Under the pieces are notes generated by a model. It made no database searches, was not told the origin of the DNA, and saw only the letters and a program-made list of their open reading frames with translations. Shown here in pieces: positions 8,552 through 17,779 of a DNA stretch of 64,000 nt; positions within the stretch are counted from its first letter, which is position 1, and the number at the start of each line of letters is the position of its first letter. This DNA is from Methanospirillum lacunae. GTDB taxonomy: Archaea > Halobacteriota > Methanomicrobia > Methanomicrobiales > Methanospirillaceae. The DNA lies in assembly GCF_046195335.1 (NCBI RefSeq), contig NZ_CP176093.1; one strand, 5' to 3'. Made by a program: the position numbers and the translations under genes.

Positions 8552-9748
8552 ATGCCGATAAACTATGTCGACACGGGATTTGTGCTAATTTGCACAACAC
8601 TTGTCATCTTTATGACCTTTGGAGTCGGGTTATTTTATGCCGGACTTGTGCACCGAAAGAATATCATATCAATGCTAACCCTTTCTTTCATCTCATTTGC
8701 ATTGGTCTCTCTCCAGTGGATATTTTTCGGGTATTCACTTGCATTTGGATCTGACTTTGGGGGTCTGATAGGCAGCTTGGAACATATTGGTCTTGCAGGC
8801 GTTACCATGGAAGGAGACAATATCCCAAAACTGGTTTTTATGATGTTTCAGATGGCATTTGCAGCCATCACCCTTGCCATTGTAACTTCAGCCGTGGCAG
8901 AAAGGATCAAACTTTCTTCTTTCCTTCTGCTCGGCCTCATCTGGACAACGTTGATCTATGATCCTGTGGCACACTGGATCTGGGGAGGAGGATGGGCCCA
9001 GCAGATAGGAGTGCTCGATTTTGCCGGAGGTATAGGCGTTCATATTTGTGCTGGATTTTCAGCCCTTGCACTGGCATTCGTTATCGGCAAACGCAGAGGT
9101 TTTGGAGAGTACTCTCTTCAACCCAGCAATATCCCGATGACACTCATCGGTGGTGCTATCCTCTGGTTTGGCTGGTTTGGTTTTAATGCAGGAAGCGCCT
9201 TAGCAGTGAACAACATTGCAGTTAACGCATTCATAGTGACCAACATTGCTGCAGCAGCGGGGACATTCTCGTACATGTTTGTATCGTGGTACAAAGGCAA
9301 GCCAAGCTCACTTTCCATGATATCGGGCACCATCGCAGGACTCGGGGCAATAACTCCGGCAGCAGGGTTTGTCGGCCCGATGGAAGCAGTTGTTATCGGA
9401 GCGGTTTCAGGATTTCTCTGTTATTTTGCCTTAGTATTCAGACTTGAACAAAAGTGGGATGAAAGTCTGGATGCCTGGGCAATCCACGGAACCGGTGGAC
9501 TCTGGGGAACGATATCTGTAGGAATTTTTGCCTCTGCAGCAGTAGGAGGGGTAAACGGGCTCATTGCAGGAAACGGTCATCAGCTCATTCTACAGCTCGG
9601 CGGTGCTTTTATCATACTCGCATACTCGTTTATTGGAACCTGGATCCTCGCCATCATTGTTGACAAACTGATTGGACTGCGTGTAAGCGAGGAAGAAGAA
9701 TATGTGGGTCTTGATATCTCCCAGCATGGGGAGACGCACAGAAATTAA
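8552..9748 (+). CDS. amt: Ammonium transporter
   Basis: Amt/Mep/Rh-family channel that brings ammonium into the cell. It has 398 residues and about 11 transmembrane helices. Family landmarks are present: FYAGLVHRKNIISML near the first helices, DFAGGIGVHICAG with the first pore histidine, and AIHGTGGLWGT with the second pore histidine. The short cytoplasmic C-terminus (about 25 residues) carries EEEEYVGLD, resembling the PII-binding tail. In most methanogens amt is paired with glnK. No PII gene is adjacent here, so its regulator must be elsewhere. A ribosome site AGGTGG precedes the ATG. Confidence 0.96.
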   Translation: MPINYVDTGFVLICTTLVIFMTFGVGLFYAGLVHRKNIISMLTLSFISFALVSLQWIFFGYSLAFGSDFGGLIGSLEHIGLAGVTMEGDNIPKLVFMMFQMAFAAITLAIVTSAVAERIKLSSFLLLGLIWTTLIYDPVAHWIWGGGWAQQIGVLDFAGGIGVHICAGFSALALAFVIGKRRGFGEYSLQPSNIPMTLIGGAILWFGWFGFNAGSALAVNNIAVNAFIVTNIAAAAGTFSYMFVSWYKGKPSSLSMISGTIAGLGAITPAAGFVGPMEAVVIGAVSGFLCYFALVFRLEQKWDESLDAWAIHGTGGLWGTISVGIFASAAVGGVNGLIAGNGHQLILQLGGAFIILAYSFIGTWILAIIVDKLIGLRVSEEEEYVGLDISQHGETHRN

Positions 9749-9877
9749 CTTCAATCTCTTTTCTCACCACAAGGCATAAGAAAGATGCCTTTGGATCACG
9801 GATGAGGTTACCCCTCATCATCCTTATTCCTTTCACGTAATATTCTTCTCTGCGGGAAACTACGTACTTTCAAGATA

Positions 9878-10303
9878 ATGATCAAACTCATCACAGGATT
9901 TGAAAAAACACTCTATGGAATATTGCTATTCCTCCTTGGAATTGTTCTAATAGCCTCGGTAATGGATCTTGCATACATAATTTTTACATACATCTTCGAT
10001 CAACAGGTCTTTCCCTTACTTGAAAATAAGGAAGTACTCTCAATCTTCAGCCTGTTTCTTCTGGTATTGATAGGGATTGAATTCTTTGAAACCATCCTTG
10101 CATACCTCCGGGAAAATGTCATACATGTCGAGGTGATCATCATGGTGGCCGTCATCGCAGTTGCCAGAAAAGTGATTGTTCTTGACACTTCAGAAGCAAC
10201 GAATTCCCACCTCATCGGGCTGAGTCTTCTCATGTTAAGTCTTGGAGCGGCATACTACCTGGTAAAACGCAGTAACGGACTCTATCCACTTAAAAAAGGG
10301 TAA
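9878..10303 (+). CDS. PsiE-like membrane protein
   Basis: A 141-residue protein with four hydrophobic helices. Its layout matches the phosphate-starvation-inducible PsiE family: FEKTLYGILLFLLGIVLI at the N-terminus, the charged IEFFETILAYLRE in the middle, HVEVIIMVAVIAVARKVIVLD and a last helix. PsiE proteins have no proven biochemical role. The gene follows amt by about 130 bases and may be cotranscribed. Its last 14 bases overlap the end of the convergent downstream gene. Confidence 0.8.
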   Translation: MIKLITGFEKTLYGILLFLLGIVLIASVMDLAYIIFTYIFDQQVFPLLENKEVLSIFSLFLLVLIGIEFFETILAYLRENVIHVEVIIMVAVIAVARKVIVLDTSEATNSHLIGLSLLMLSLGAAYYLVKRSNGLYPLKKG

Positions 10304-11951
10304 GTGTCGGTTTTAAATCTGAACTGGTTATACGATCCCATGTAATCTCATATACCTTTGATCGTGGGATAGTCACTTCAGGTCCAGTTGGGTGGTAATT
10401 ATCATACTGCTGGTATCTGATCTGATTATTCCCGGCATATGTAGGGAAATTTCCATACCAGTTTCCACCATATATCAACGTTACATTCCGTAACCCGCAC
10501 TTTTTCAGCATTCCATCAAAAGCCCATTGGTCTAGACATTTGGCATTATAATATTGAACATACCCTGAATCAATCCGGGTTATCACATCTTCATTCCCAA
10601 GTTTTGTGATCAGATCATCAAACTGATTGCCAAGAACATCTCTTTTCAACCTGAACAAATCCTCCCGTGTCGGATGATAAGCAGTTCCCAGACTATTTGG
10701 GGCATTTTTAACAAAATCAGTTGAATTGACATAGAGATATGGATATTTACCGATCTCACCAGAATGCGAACAGATATAACCAGCCACATTATCTGAAATT
10801 TCACCAGATTCTACCCAGTTTACATACAACCCCTGGCAGATTAAAAGAGAACAGAAGATGAGAGCCATGAGTACAACTCGGGCATATTTTGCACCACATG
10901 CCCGGATGCCAAGATACGCTACCAAGGTAGCTACAAAAATATCTATCAGAATATACCCACGGGTCGGAGTACCGCCGGTTGTCAGGATAATTGGAACTGA
11001 AGTTACTACAAGCCCGGTAATAAGAATTAGCAGATATCTGAAAGAGCCCCGCTCAACAAACCGGTACAGACGGAGGTAGAATGAAATGATAAGTATCAGA
11101 AGAATATTACAGGCAAGAATACCGAATCCCTGTAATGGAGTGACCTGCATCCATCCCATTACAGAAAATTGTACCTGATTGGAAAGTATCAGAAGTGATG
11201 TAAAAATGAAGAGACCAGTATGGAGAAGAATAACAGTTGGATCAAAACTGGAAACATCATGACCATATCGTACATACCCAAACCCAAACCACTGAGTAGT
11301 CCGGATCAGCATCACCAGACCTAGTGGGAACAGGTAATAAAGAGAGTCCCTAATCTTCCGGCCTTTGAGGAGATCATATACCAGAAATAATACAGGAATT
11401 GCAATTCCGGTTTCATATGTTAAAAGACCAAGGAAATAGAAGAGTAATGATACCGGGAGAAAAAATCGTTTATCCCGGTATAAATAACAGAGAATTGAAC
11501 CAGCAAAGAAGAGGAATCCCACTTCATTACAGATTGAAACAATAATCCAGGGATATGCCTCATCCTTATTCCACATCACTACATACAATAGGCAACTTAC
11601 AAAAGGAAGATATGACAGATATCCAAAATCGGTAGCAATTTTTCTGATTATCAGGTATAGCAGGATGAGAAAAATTGAAGAGAGAACGAGGCCTGCAAGT
11701 TGCAATGAAAGTGCATCTGCCCCGTGAAATGAAAATGCCAGTTTTTTTAATGCAAACTGAATCGGACGCTGACAATCTGATAACACGGACAAATATGTCC
11801 TGGAAGAATCAGGGGAGGTTATCACATCCGACCAGTCATCGCTATAGTACGTGTAATGCCTGATAAAAAGATAATTTGCAATACCATTAGTCAGAAGGAG
11901 AAGACCAATCTCAATCAGACATTTAAACCAGCCATATAGGGATCTGTTCAT
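10290..11951 (-). CDS. GT-C-like multi-pass membrane protein
   Basis: A 553-residue protein with about 11 hydrophobic helices in the first 390 residues and a soluble C-terminal domain of about 160 residues. After the first helix it has HYTYYSDDWSDV, an Asp-Asp pair in the first outer loop. This is the usual place of the catalytic acidic residues in GT-C glycosyltransferases. Another loop contains WNKDEAYPW. The C-terminal domain ends with Tyr/Asn-rich beta-like sequence (YGGNWYGNFPTYAGNNQIRY). No closer family is recognised. Glycosyl transfer from a lipid-linked donor is inferred from topology only. Confidence 0.55.
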   Translation of the reverse strand: MNRSLYGWFKCLIEIGLLLLTNGIANYLFIRHYTYYSDDWSDVITSPDSSRTYLSVLSDCQRPIQFALKKLAFSFHGADALSLQLAGLVLSSIFLILLYLIIRKIATDFGYLSYLPFVSCLLYVVMWNKDEAYPWIIVSICNEVGFLFFAGSILCYLYRDKRFFLPVSLLFYFLGLLTYETGIAIPVLFLVYDLLKGRKIRDSLYYLFPLGLVMLIRTTQWFGFGYVRYGHDVSSFDPTVILLHTGLFIFTSLLILSNQVQFSVMGWMQVTPLQGFGILACNILLILIISFYLRLYRFVERGSFRYLLILITGLVVTSVPIILTTGGTPTRGYILIDIFVATLVAYLGIRACGAKYARVVLMALIFCSLLICQGLYVNWVESGEISDNVAGYICSHSGEIGKYPYLYVNSTDFVKNAPNSLGTAYHPTREDLFRLKRDVLGNQFDDLITKLGNEDVITRIDSGYVQYYNAKCLDQWAFDGMLKKCGLRNVTLIYGGNWYGNFPTYAGNNQIRYQQYDNYHPTGPEVTIPRSKVYEITWDRITSSDLKPTLTLF

Positions 11952-12010
11952 ATGAAAATCCAGAAGTATTAATTATACACAGAATACAGGAGCATTACAA
12001 TAAAATGGAA

Positions 12011-12199
12011 TTATAATTTTTCGACGGTCACTCGCACCCGGTCACCAGGAACGAGGCCATGACCTTTGGGCACATCAATATTGAACCAGAGCGTACCAGG
12101 ATCATCTTGAGTATTATCCTGAGACATAAGACAATCTTTCTGGTCGTTGATATCACCAACAAACTCCAGAGATGATTCAAAGCTGACAATGGTCTTCAT
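12011..12199 (-). CDS. Small conserved-looking protein
   Basis: A 62-residue acidic protein ending in a beta-rich segment (LWFNIDVPKGHGLVPGDRVRVTVEKL) that reads like a small OB or SH3-like barrel strand pattern. It has a clean ATG and real codon usage. It sits 29 bases downstream of another small gene on the same strand, suggesting a two-gene unit. No function can be assigned. Confidence 0.55.
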   Translation of the reverse strand: MKTIVSFESSLEFVGDINDQKDCLMSQDNTQDDPGTLWFNIDVPKGHGLVPGDRVRVTVEKL

Positions 12200-12227
12200 C
12201 AGACCCAGTTATTGGCGCAAAAAGAGT

Positions 12228-12479
12228 TTAATTCTTTGCAGGACTGACCATCCAGGTGGTGCTGTTTGAATAGCTCCACCTGACTATGGAGATTTCATGA
12301 CAGATTTCTGCCAGGATCGCCATGTTGGTGCCTACCTCCTTGGACGACAGACCCAAATCTTTTGCTATGTATTTGGACTTAAAGTAATGTCTGCCAGAAC
12401 CAAGACCATTCCGGAGATAAGTTATGAGTCGCGTCTGCGTCTCATTGTACTTCTCTCTCAAACATGTGTGTGATGGCAT
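12228..12479 (-). CDS. DUF7123-like winged-helix protein
   Basis: An 83-residue soluble protein. Its core runs KYNETQTRLITYLRNGL, YFKSKYIAKDLGLSSKEVGTNMA, then a beta hairpin WSYSNSTTWMVS. This is the winged-helix layout of a small family (DUF7123) that I recall from haloarchaea and methanogens. The fold suggests DNA binding, but no targets are known. The small barrel-like gene immediately downstream is likely in the same transcript. Confidence 0.65.
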   Translation of the reverse strand: MPSHTCLREKYNETQTRLITYLRNGLGSGRHYFKSKYIAKDLGLSSKEVGTNMAILAEICHEISIVRWSYSNSTTWMVSPAKN

Positions 12480-12581
12480 TATACAGCCTCCATCAGCGTA
12501 GTAAGAAATCAGAGTTCAGACATATAAAGATGCTTGAATAATAATGATTGATCATGTAAGAATACAATAGAAAAATGGAAA

Positions 12582-14423
12582 TTATTCTACTGTAGAAAAC
12601 TGAGCAATCTTTTCAGATAGTTTTTCTGTAACTTCTGAACGCATTCCTTCAACGAATTTTATACTGCCGACCACAAGATGTCCACCGCCATTTACTCCGG
12701 CTCCTGGAAGATCATCACGTAGTTCTCTGACCATCCTTGGTATGTTCATGAACACACCCCGGGATCTGAGAACAACAAAATCAGGCCCAAATCCAAGGGT
12801 TACAACTGGTTCACCGGCATATTGCTGGCAGAGTCGATCATGAACTTCTCCACAGGTCTTGCCTGGTGGAGGGAATGTGAATTTATGAGCATGAATCTCT
12901 ACATCGATTGTAAAGAGGTGAGCACCATTGCTAAGGACCGTATGCCCGACGTGCGGCATGCAGGTCTTAACCTGATCGGTAATCGCAATGTTGGCTTCAT
13001 CCTCAAGGAGTTTCACCATCTCAAGATGACGCTCATGATTGTCATTCAGGTCCAGAATATCTTTTATCAGTTCCTTTCCATCGTTAAACCGGAGATAAAA
13101 CTGAATGTAGTCAAGAGCCAGAGCGATTCTCTTACATTCTTCCTCTGAAAACCGGTCTGCATTCAGTTCCAGGTACCTGCTTCGCTCTGGTGCTTCACTA
13201 CGGTCTGCTACACCCGCTACTGCGGCGACATGACGGATCTGACGATCAACAGATGGGCAGATCAAACGGGCAATCTCGGTACCAAGCATACCGGCAGTGA
13301 TCCCATAATCTCCACCGACATGATATGGGTTTACATGCGCCTCGAGGTACTGATCGACGATCTCATCAGGATGGTGGTGATCAAAGACGATCATTGGAAT
13401 ACCGTACACCTTTGCCATCTTCATGGCAGGCAAATCCTCTTCCGTTGATCCATTATCAGTCAGGAGGACGAGTGGCATTTTCTGGCCAAACCTGACATTA
13501 TCCCTGGTGGCATAATCGAGATCCCTGACTATGTCCTCTATCTCATAGAAAGGAGCCTTGGAAGGTGCCCGCTTGAAGAGATAATAATCAGAGTCATAAT
13601 CTCCTCCGGATTCATTGATCAGGGAGATAACAGCCTGTTCAATTGATACAGCTGAACATATCCCGTCTGCATCAGCATGGTGCCGAAGAAGAATCGGCTG
13701 TGCGGTGAAGACAGCACGCCTGATGATCTTTGCGATCTTTCGCATTGCAGGCCTGAGTTTCTCAAGCACTTCACTTTCAACAAGAAGTGGAACTTCAGGT
13801 GGTTCAGCCCGTGCATCTATAGCCTGTTCAATACCTGCAAGGACTTCATCTGCTTCAGGTCCGCGAAGTACTGTCAGATTTTCCAGTTCGATCTGGATCT
13901 GACCTCCACGCTGCATGATTTCCCCGGTTGCCCGGACTACACTTCCCTGGCTTGCATCAGGAAATGCTCTTTTACCGGCCTCTACAAACCCAGCAGCATT
14001 TTCAGAACCGCTGGCATCCACAAGTGTGAAGATGGTAGGACCTGATGTTTGTTTGATCTGGGCGACCACGCACTCAACCATCACCCTGCGACCAACCTTA
14101 CCTTTCAGTTCGCCAAGTTGAATCGCACGCTTTTTGCAGATCACTGGCTGAACCTGATATGAGGTGATGATGACCTCTTCGAGGTCAATATTTCCGTTAT
14201 CCCTGACATTGCCTACCCGTACCAGAATAGAATCCCCTTCCTGATGACTGGTAAGCATATTGCTTTTATGAACGAGTCCTTTGGTTGAACTATTCAGGAA
14301 CACAAAGGTTCCGAACGCGGCAAACCCCTGGACAGTGCCTGCATAGGTCTTGCCGACAACCACATCAGCAAGACTGCACCCATCTCCAAGGCTGTATACA
14401 ATTGTCTCTGTTCCTTTTGGCAT
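12582..14423 (-). CDS. RecJ-like DHH phosphoesterase with N-terminal S1 and OB domains
   Basis: A 613-residue nuclease-type protein. An S1-like RNA-binding domain (about residues 20-70, GTVQGFAAFGTFVFLN) is followed by an OB-fold domain (about 85-185) typical of nucleic-acid binding. The DHH phosphoesterase core has motif I HHADADGICSA (about 248-258), motif II LLTDNGS, and motif III FDHHHPDE (about 344-351). The DHHA1 end has the GGGH motif (NGGGHLVVGS, about 575-584). Archaeal relatives act as single-strand exonucleases on DNA or RNA, and one class partners the replication GINS complex. The S1/OB front end points to RNA or DNA processing, but I cannot choose the exact subtype. Confidence 0.88.
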   Translation of the reverse strand: MPKGTETIVYSLGDGCSLADVVVGKTYAGTVQGFAAFGTFVFLNSSTKGLVHKSNMLTSHQEGDSILVRVGNVRDNGNIDLEEVIITSYQVQPVICKKRAIQLGELKGKVGRRVMVECVVAQIKQTSGPTIFTLVDASGSENAAGFVEAGKRAFPDASQGSVVRATGEIMQRGGQIQIELENLTVLRGPEADEVLAGIEQAIDARAEPPEVPLLVESEVLEKLRPAMRKIAKIIRRAVFTAQPILLRHHADADGICSAVSIEQAVISLINESGGDYDSDYYLFKRAPSKAPFYEIEDIVRDLDYATRDNVRFGQKMPLVLLTDNGSTEEDLPAMKMAKVYGIPMIVFDHHHPDEIVDQYLEAHVNPYHVGGDYGITAGMLGTEIARLICPSVDRQIRHVAAVAGVADRSEAPERSRYLELNADRFSEEECKRIALALDYIQFYLRFNDGKELIKDILDLNDNHERHLEMVKLLEDEANIAITDQVKTCMPHVGHTVLSNGAHLFTIDVEIHAHKFTFPPPGKTCGEVHDRLCQQYAGEPVVTLGFGPDFVVLRSRGVFMNIPRMVRELRDDLPGAGVNGGGHLVVGSIKFVEGMRSEVTEKLSEKIAQFSTVE

Positions 14424-14620
14424 ACGAACTATCCACCGATATTCGGCCGGCCTCTGCGATCAGACAAGAAGCTGAAAAAACCCCGGTTACGGGAGGAGTG
14501 CAGGGCAAAGCAAACAACCGATGGTAGTATAGTGGTAACTTGAGGAACTTAAATTCAACCATGCAACAGGAGAATAGCCGGTTGAAACCGGAGAATTTGT
14601 TCCCCTTGCTATAAGTGCGG

Positions 14621-15595
14621 TTATGTTACTTCAAAGGGTTGGGAAGTCCGGTCAGAAAACGGAATATCTAGCATGACCAGATCATCAGGTGCGAGAAGTT
14701 CACCATAATATTTTTTTCGTGCATCAACAAGGTGCTGATCGGCAGATGTATACCTGGTGCTGATATGGAAAAGAGCCAGGCGTCCGGCTTTCAGTGCTGC
14801 TGCAACCCGACCTGCTTCACCGGCTGTTGAGTGCATAAATTCTCGTGCACGGTCAAGTTCAGTATCATCAAAAGTGGCGTCATGAATCAGGAGGTCCGCT
14901 TCCTCTCCCATTGGTGCAAGTTCAGACAGGTTCGGTCTTGTATCTCCGGTATAGATGATCTTCCTGCCTAGACGCCGCTCTCCCATAATCATTTCAGGAG
15001 TTATCAAACGTTCCTGCCCGTCAACGACAATCTGCACACTCTCTCCCCGTTGAAGCCTACCAAAGAGAGGACCGGGCCGAACACCCAGACTTACAGCAAG
15101 CTCACGGTTGAACCTTCCCGGGCGCTTGTCTTCTTCAAAGATATAGGAAAGTCCGGGAATTCCGTGATCAGTTGCCACCGCATGAATAGTATACCCATCA
15201 AATCCGAGTGAATCACCAGGCCTGACACGCCTTGACTCAACCTGAAACTTAATCCTACTCCTGCAGATCTGCTTGATATCATCAACCATCTCATGAACCG
15301 TGTCAGGACCGTATATCACGAGGGGTTCTTCCCTACCAGAAAATGACATCGTCTGAAGGAGACCGATGATGCCAAGGAAGTGATCAGCATGCCAGTGAGT
15401 GATAAACACAGATTCAAATGAAAAACCAGTCCTGGCTTTCATCATCTGACGCTGGGCGCCTTCCCCACAATCAAACAGGAGATCATGAGAACCCCATTTA
15501 AGCAAAATACAGGGTAGATTCCGTGAAATCGTCGGAAGGGCCCCGGACGTTCCCAGGAAAAAAACCTGTAGTGTCTCGCCAGCTATGATCCCCAC
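14621..15595 (-). CDS. rnz: Ribonuclease Z (tRNA 3'-end endonuclease)
   Basis: Metallo-beta-lactamase-fold endonuclease that removes 3' trailers from pre-tRNAs. The 324-residue length is typical. Motifs: FLGTSGALPT near the N-terminus, the zinc motif HWHADH (about residues 61-66), GDTRPN, HDATFDD and the C-terminal LFHISTRYT that completes the metal site. tRNA genes in this window end at the discriminator base without an encoded CCA, consistent with a need for RNase Z processing. The start overlaps the end of the upstream isomerase-like gene by 13 bases. Confidence 0.95.
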   Translation of the reverse strand: MGIIAGETLQVFFLGTSGALPTISRNLPCILLKWGSHDLLFDCGEGAQRQMMKARTGFSFESVFITHWHADHFLGIIGLLQTMSFSGREEPLVIYGPDTVHEMVDDIKQICRSRIKFQVESRRVRPGDSLGFDGYTIHAVATDHGIPGLSYIFEEDKRPGRFNRELAVSLGVRPGPLFGRLQRGESVQIVVDGQERLITPEMIMGERRLGRKIIYTGDTRPNLSELAPMGEEADLLIHDATFDDTELDRAREFMHSTAGEAGRVAAALKAGRLALFHISTRYTSADQHLVDARKKYYGELLAPDDLVMLDIPFSDRTSQPFEVT

Positions 15596-16356
15596 CTCCG
15601 AATCTGATCAAATGACACCTTTGCTTCCTCAATTGAGCGACCTTCTACCACCACTACACCGGAATAATGTTCAAGAAGATCTTTTGAGAGACGTTTCCAG
15701 TTGATGGTTCCGGCACCAATAGGTAGATGCTCATCAGATTTGCCATTGTTGTCATGAATATGGACATGGGATGCTTGGCTCAGGTATTTTCTGAATCCAT
15801 CCACCTTTCCAAGGGTGTTTGCATGACCAAAGTCTATGGTAAGCCCTATCCCTTCAATATCCTCGATGAGACCAAGGATTTCCTCAGGATAATGACAAAG
15901 AAAATCGGGAATGTTAGGCATATTCTCAATACAGGCAGTTACTCCATATTCTTGTGCCACTTTTCCAAACTCGCGAAGAGCTTCTTTTTGGAGAAGCCAG
16001 ACCTTATCTGGTACGAGTTTTCCTGTACATGAGAGATATCCTGGATGAATGGTTACCCGATCGGTGATTGCTGCTGCTTTCCTGATACACTCAGATATCT
16101 GCTGAACTGTTTCCATCCAGATCGGCTCGTTAATAGCAGCCGGATTCAGATCACCATACGGTGCATGAACTGTGACCTTAAGGGACGTACTTGCCAGAGT
16201 TTCAATTACAGAGTGATAAGAGTCAGGCCTGCTGAAATGATAATTTCCATCAGCACATACCTCCCAGCCAGAAAACCCTGCCTCTTCAATACCAAATATC
16301 CAGTCTATCTCATCCCATACTTTTGCTGAGGATCCAAAATAGGGGGAAATACTCAT
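15583..16356 (-). CDS. Sugar-phosphate isomerase/epimerase-like TIM barrel (AP endonuclease family 2)
   Basis: A 257-residue xylose-isomerase-like TIM barrel protein. Likely metal ligands are visible along the barrel: the His of VHAPYG, the His of IHPGYL, the Glu of CIENMP, the Asp and His of IDFGHAN, and the HIHDN motif. These features are shared by sugar isomerases/epimerases and endonuclease IV; the short length and lack of DNA-contact extensions favour a sugar-type enzyme. The gene lies in a tight chain: it overlaps the end of the upstream kinase-like gene by four bases and the start of rnz by 13. The substrate is unknown. Confidence 0.85.
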   Translation of the reverse strand: MSISPYFGSSAKVWDEIDWIFGIEEAGFSGWEVCADGNYHFSRPDSYHSVIETLASTSLKVTVHAPYGDLNPAAINEPIWMETVQQISECIRKAAAITDRVTIHPGYLSCTGKLVPDKVWLLQKEALREFGKVAQEYGVTACIENMPNIPDFLCHYPEEILGLIEDIEGIGLTIDFGHANTLGKVDGFRKYLSQASHVHIHDNNGKSDEHLPIGAGTINWKRLSKDLLEHYSGVVVVEGRSIEEAKVSFDQIRRWGS

Positions 16357-16901
16357 GATGCTCCTGCTATCTGCTCAAGGGTAGAACGGACAGTACAGCG
16401 GTACTCGTCCAGGGTGCCTGTATTTTGAACCCGCATCGTAGCAAGGCCCATCGCCTCTCGAAGACCAAACGATGACTCCCGTTCATCCCGGGTATGTAAT
16501 TCTGAAATATTTTTCAGGTCATCAGATCGTCCACGCACTTTGAGCCTGTCATACCGGGTTTCCAGAGGTGAATCAATCGCAATAAGGATGAAGTCAGGAA
16601 AATGTTCAGCAAACACCTTCACCTCGGCATCTCCTCTGATACCATCGATCAAAACCACCTGCGAGTTCTGTGACTCGATGACCGGGATGCAGACATGAGC
16701 GATGGCAGCCATGCCATACTGTTCCCTCAGTCGTCTTGCCACAATTCCCATGCTGGCATCAACTGGAGGAAGCCCTTCTTTTTTTACTTCTTCCCTGATG
16801 ACATCACCCATTACCACTACCGGGATACCAAGTTCGGCAGACACAGCAGAAAACTCACCCTTCCCGGATCCCGGCATTCCTACAATTCCTATTACCTTCA
16901 T
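16353..16901 (-). CDS. UPF0200 P-loop kinase-like protein
   Basis: A 182-residue nucleotide kinase-like protein starting MKVIGIVGMPGSGKGEF, with a clear Walker A motif (GMPGSGKG). It continues with VVMGDVIREE, as in adenylate or dephospho-CoA kinases, and a central LIDGIRGDAEV. This matches the archaeal UPF0200 family, for which a dephospho-CoA-kinase-like role has been suggested but which I treat as unassigned. I chose the ATG at 16901 because a GGGGAG ribosome site lies 8 bases upstream. This start overlaps the end of the radical SAM gene by 47 bases. Confidence 0.85.
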   Translation of the reverse strand: MKVIGIVGMPGSGKGEFSAVSAELGIPVVVMGDVIREEVKKEGLPPVDASMGIVARRLREQYGMAAIAHVCIPVIESQNSQVVLIDGIRGDAEVKVFAEHFPDFILIAIDSPLETRYDRLKVRGRSDDLKNISELHTRDERESSFGLREAMGLATMRVQNTGTLDEYRCTVRSTLEQIAGAS

Positions 16902-17643
16902 ACCATATCTCCCCTTGCTCTCTGGTCCGTATTCGCACAGGACGATGAAGCTCATCTGCTATTGCGGTAAGGTCTTCAAACTGGAGGGCCCGGATCCCGG
17001 TATACTCTCCCTGTTGAAGCACCAGGTCTACATCTAAAGCAACATCTGGAACAACTGATGCTACCTGTTCACTGCTTCCCGGAAAAAGTGTCAATACCAC
17101 CTCGAATTTTGGCAGAGACCCTTCACGATACCCGGATGAACATAGTGCTAGTGAACGTTTTACTTCATCCCCGAGTGCCCGTTCTTTCCCTTTTACGGTG
17201 TTAAGATTCCAGTCCGGTTTGATATCGAGGGCGACGAGGTCGATCAACCTTTTAGAGATCAAATCTGCCAGAACTTCAGGAAACACCCCGTTTGTATGTA
17301 AACCTGTAACGAGCCCCATCCGTTTTACATGCTCTGCCAGGAACCGAAGTGCATCGGGCTGCATCGTCGCCTCGCCACCTGAAAAGACCACCCCACTTAT
17401 CAGAAGTTCGGCAGACCTAATCATGGAGAGAATCTCCATACAGTCCTTAATATCAGTTCCACTCTGAATACCAGGGTTCTGGCAGTACCAGCACCTGACC
17501 GGACATCCCCTGAAGAAGATGACACAAACGGATCTTCCCCGCCAGTCAACGGTACTGAGAGGGACAAAGCCGGCAAAGTTTATACAGACTGGATCTGTCA
17601 CTGCGGTAACAGATTGGTTCCCGGTTTTCATCACTGTTTTCAT
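16855..17643 (-). CDS. nrdG: Radical SAM activating enzyme (NrdG2-type, anaerobic ribonucleotide reductase activase)
   Basis: A 262-residue radical SAM protein. The cluster motif is CPVRCWYC (Cx3Cx2C), inside the family-typical context GFVPLSTVDWRG...FFRGCPVRCWYCQNP. The SAM-binding GGE motif follows (VVFSGGEATMQ). This arrangement matches the archaeal activating protein that installs a glycyl radical on the anaerobic ribonucleoside-triphosphate reductase. No nrdD gene is in the window. The gene heads a chain of overlapping minus-strand genes (UPF0200, isomerase-like, rnz). Pyruvate formate-lyase-activase-like specificity is the main alternative. Confidence 0.82.
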   Translation of the reverse strand: MKTVMKTGNQSVTAVTDPVCINFAGFVPLSTVDWRGRSVCVIFFRGCPVRCWYCQNPGIQSGTDIKDCMEILSMIRSAELLISGVVFSGGEATMQPDALRFLAEHVKRMGLVTGLHTNGVFPEVLADLISKRLIDLVALDIKPDWNLNTVKGKERALGDEVKRSLALCSSGYREGSLPKFEVVLTLFPGSSEQVASVVPDVALDVDLVLQQGEYTGIRALQFEDLTAIADELHRPVRIRTREQGEIWYEGNRNCRNAGIREG

Positions 17644-17779
17644 TGGTGATGGCCTGTAGGATCATGATGGTGAAAACATAAAACCACAAAGCAATTTTAC
17701 TTGCGTTGCGAGAAACCAAATTGGAGTCCCCTTTTCAAAAACCGAGCCTTTATGTATCTTATTATAGTACATATGAGGT

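Noticed and set aside
8512..8754. An 80-codon plus-strand frame overlapping the amt start
   Set aside because: It is out of frame with amt, which has a ribosome site and clear Amt motifs from its first helix.
13615..14121. Several long plus-strand frames inside the DHH gene
   Set aside because: Antisense shadows; the minus-strand frame has all catalytic motifs and continuous homology.
16045..17037. Plus-strand frames opposite the UPF0200 and isomerase genes
   Set aside because: Shadow frames with no motif against well-supported genes.
17644..17779. Possible TPP riboswitch before thiC
   Set aside because: The conserved CTGAGA core and second helix elements are absent; only a TATA-like stretch is seen.
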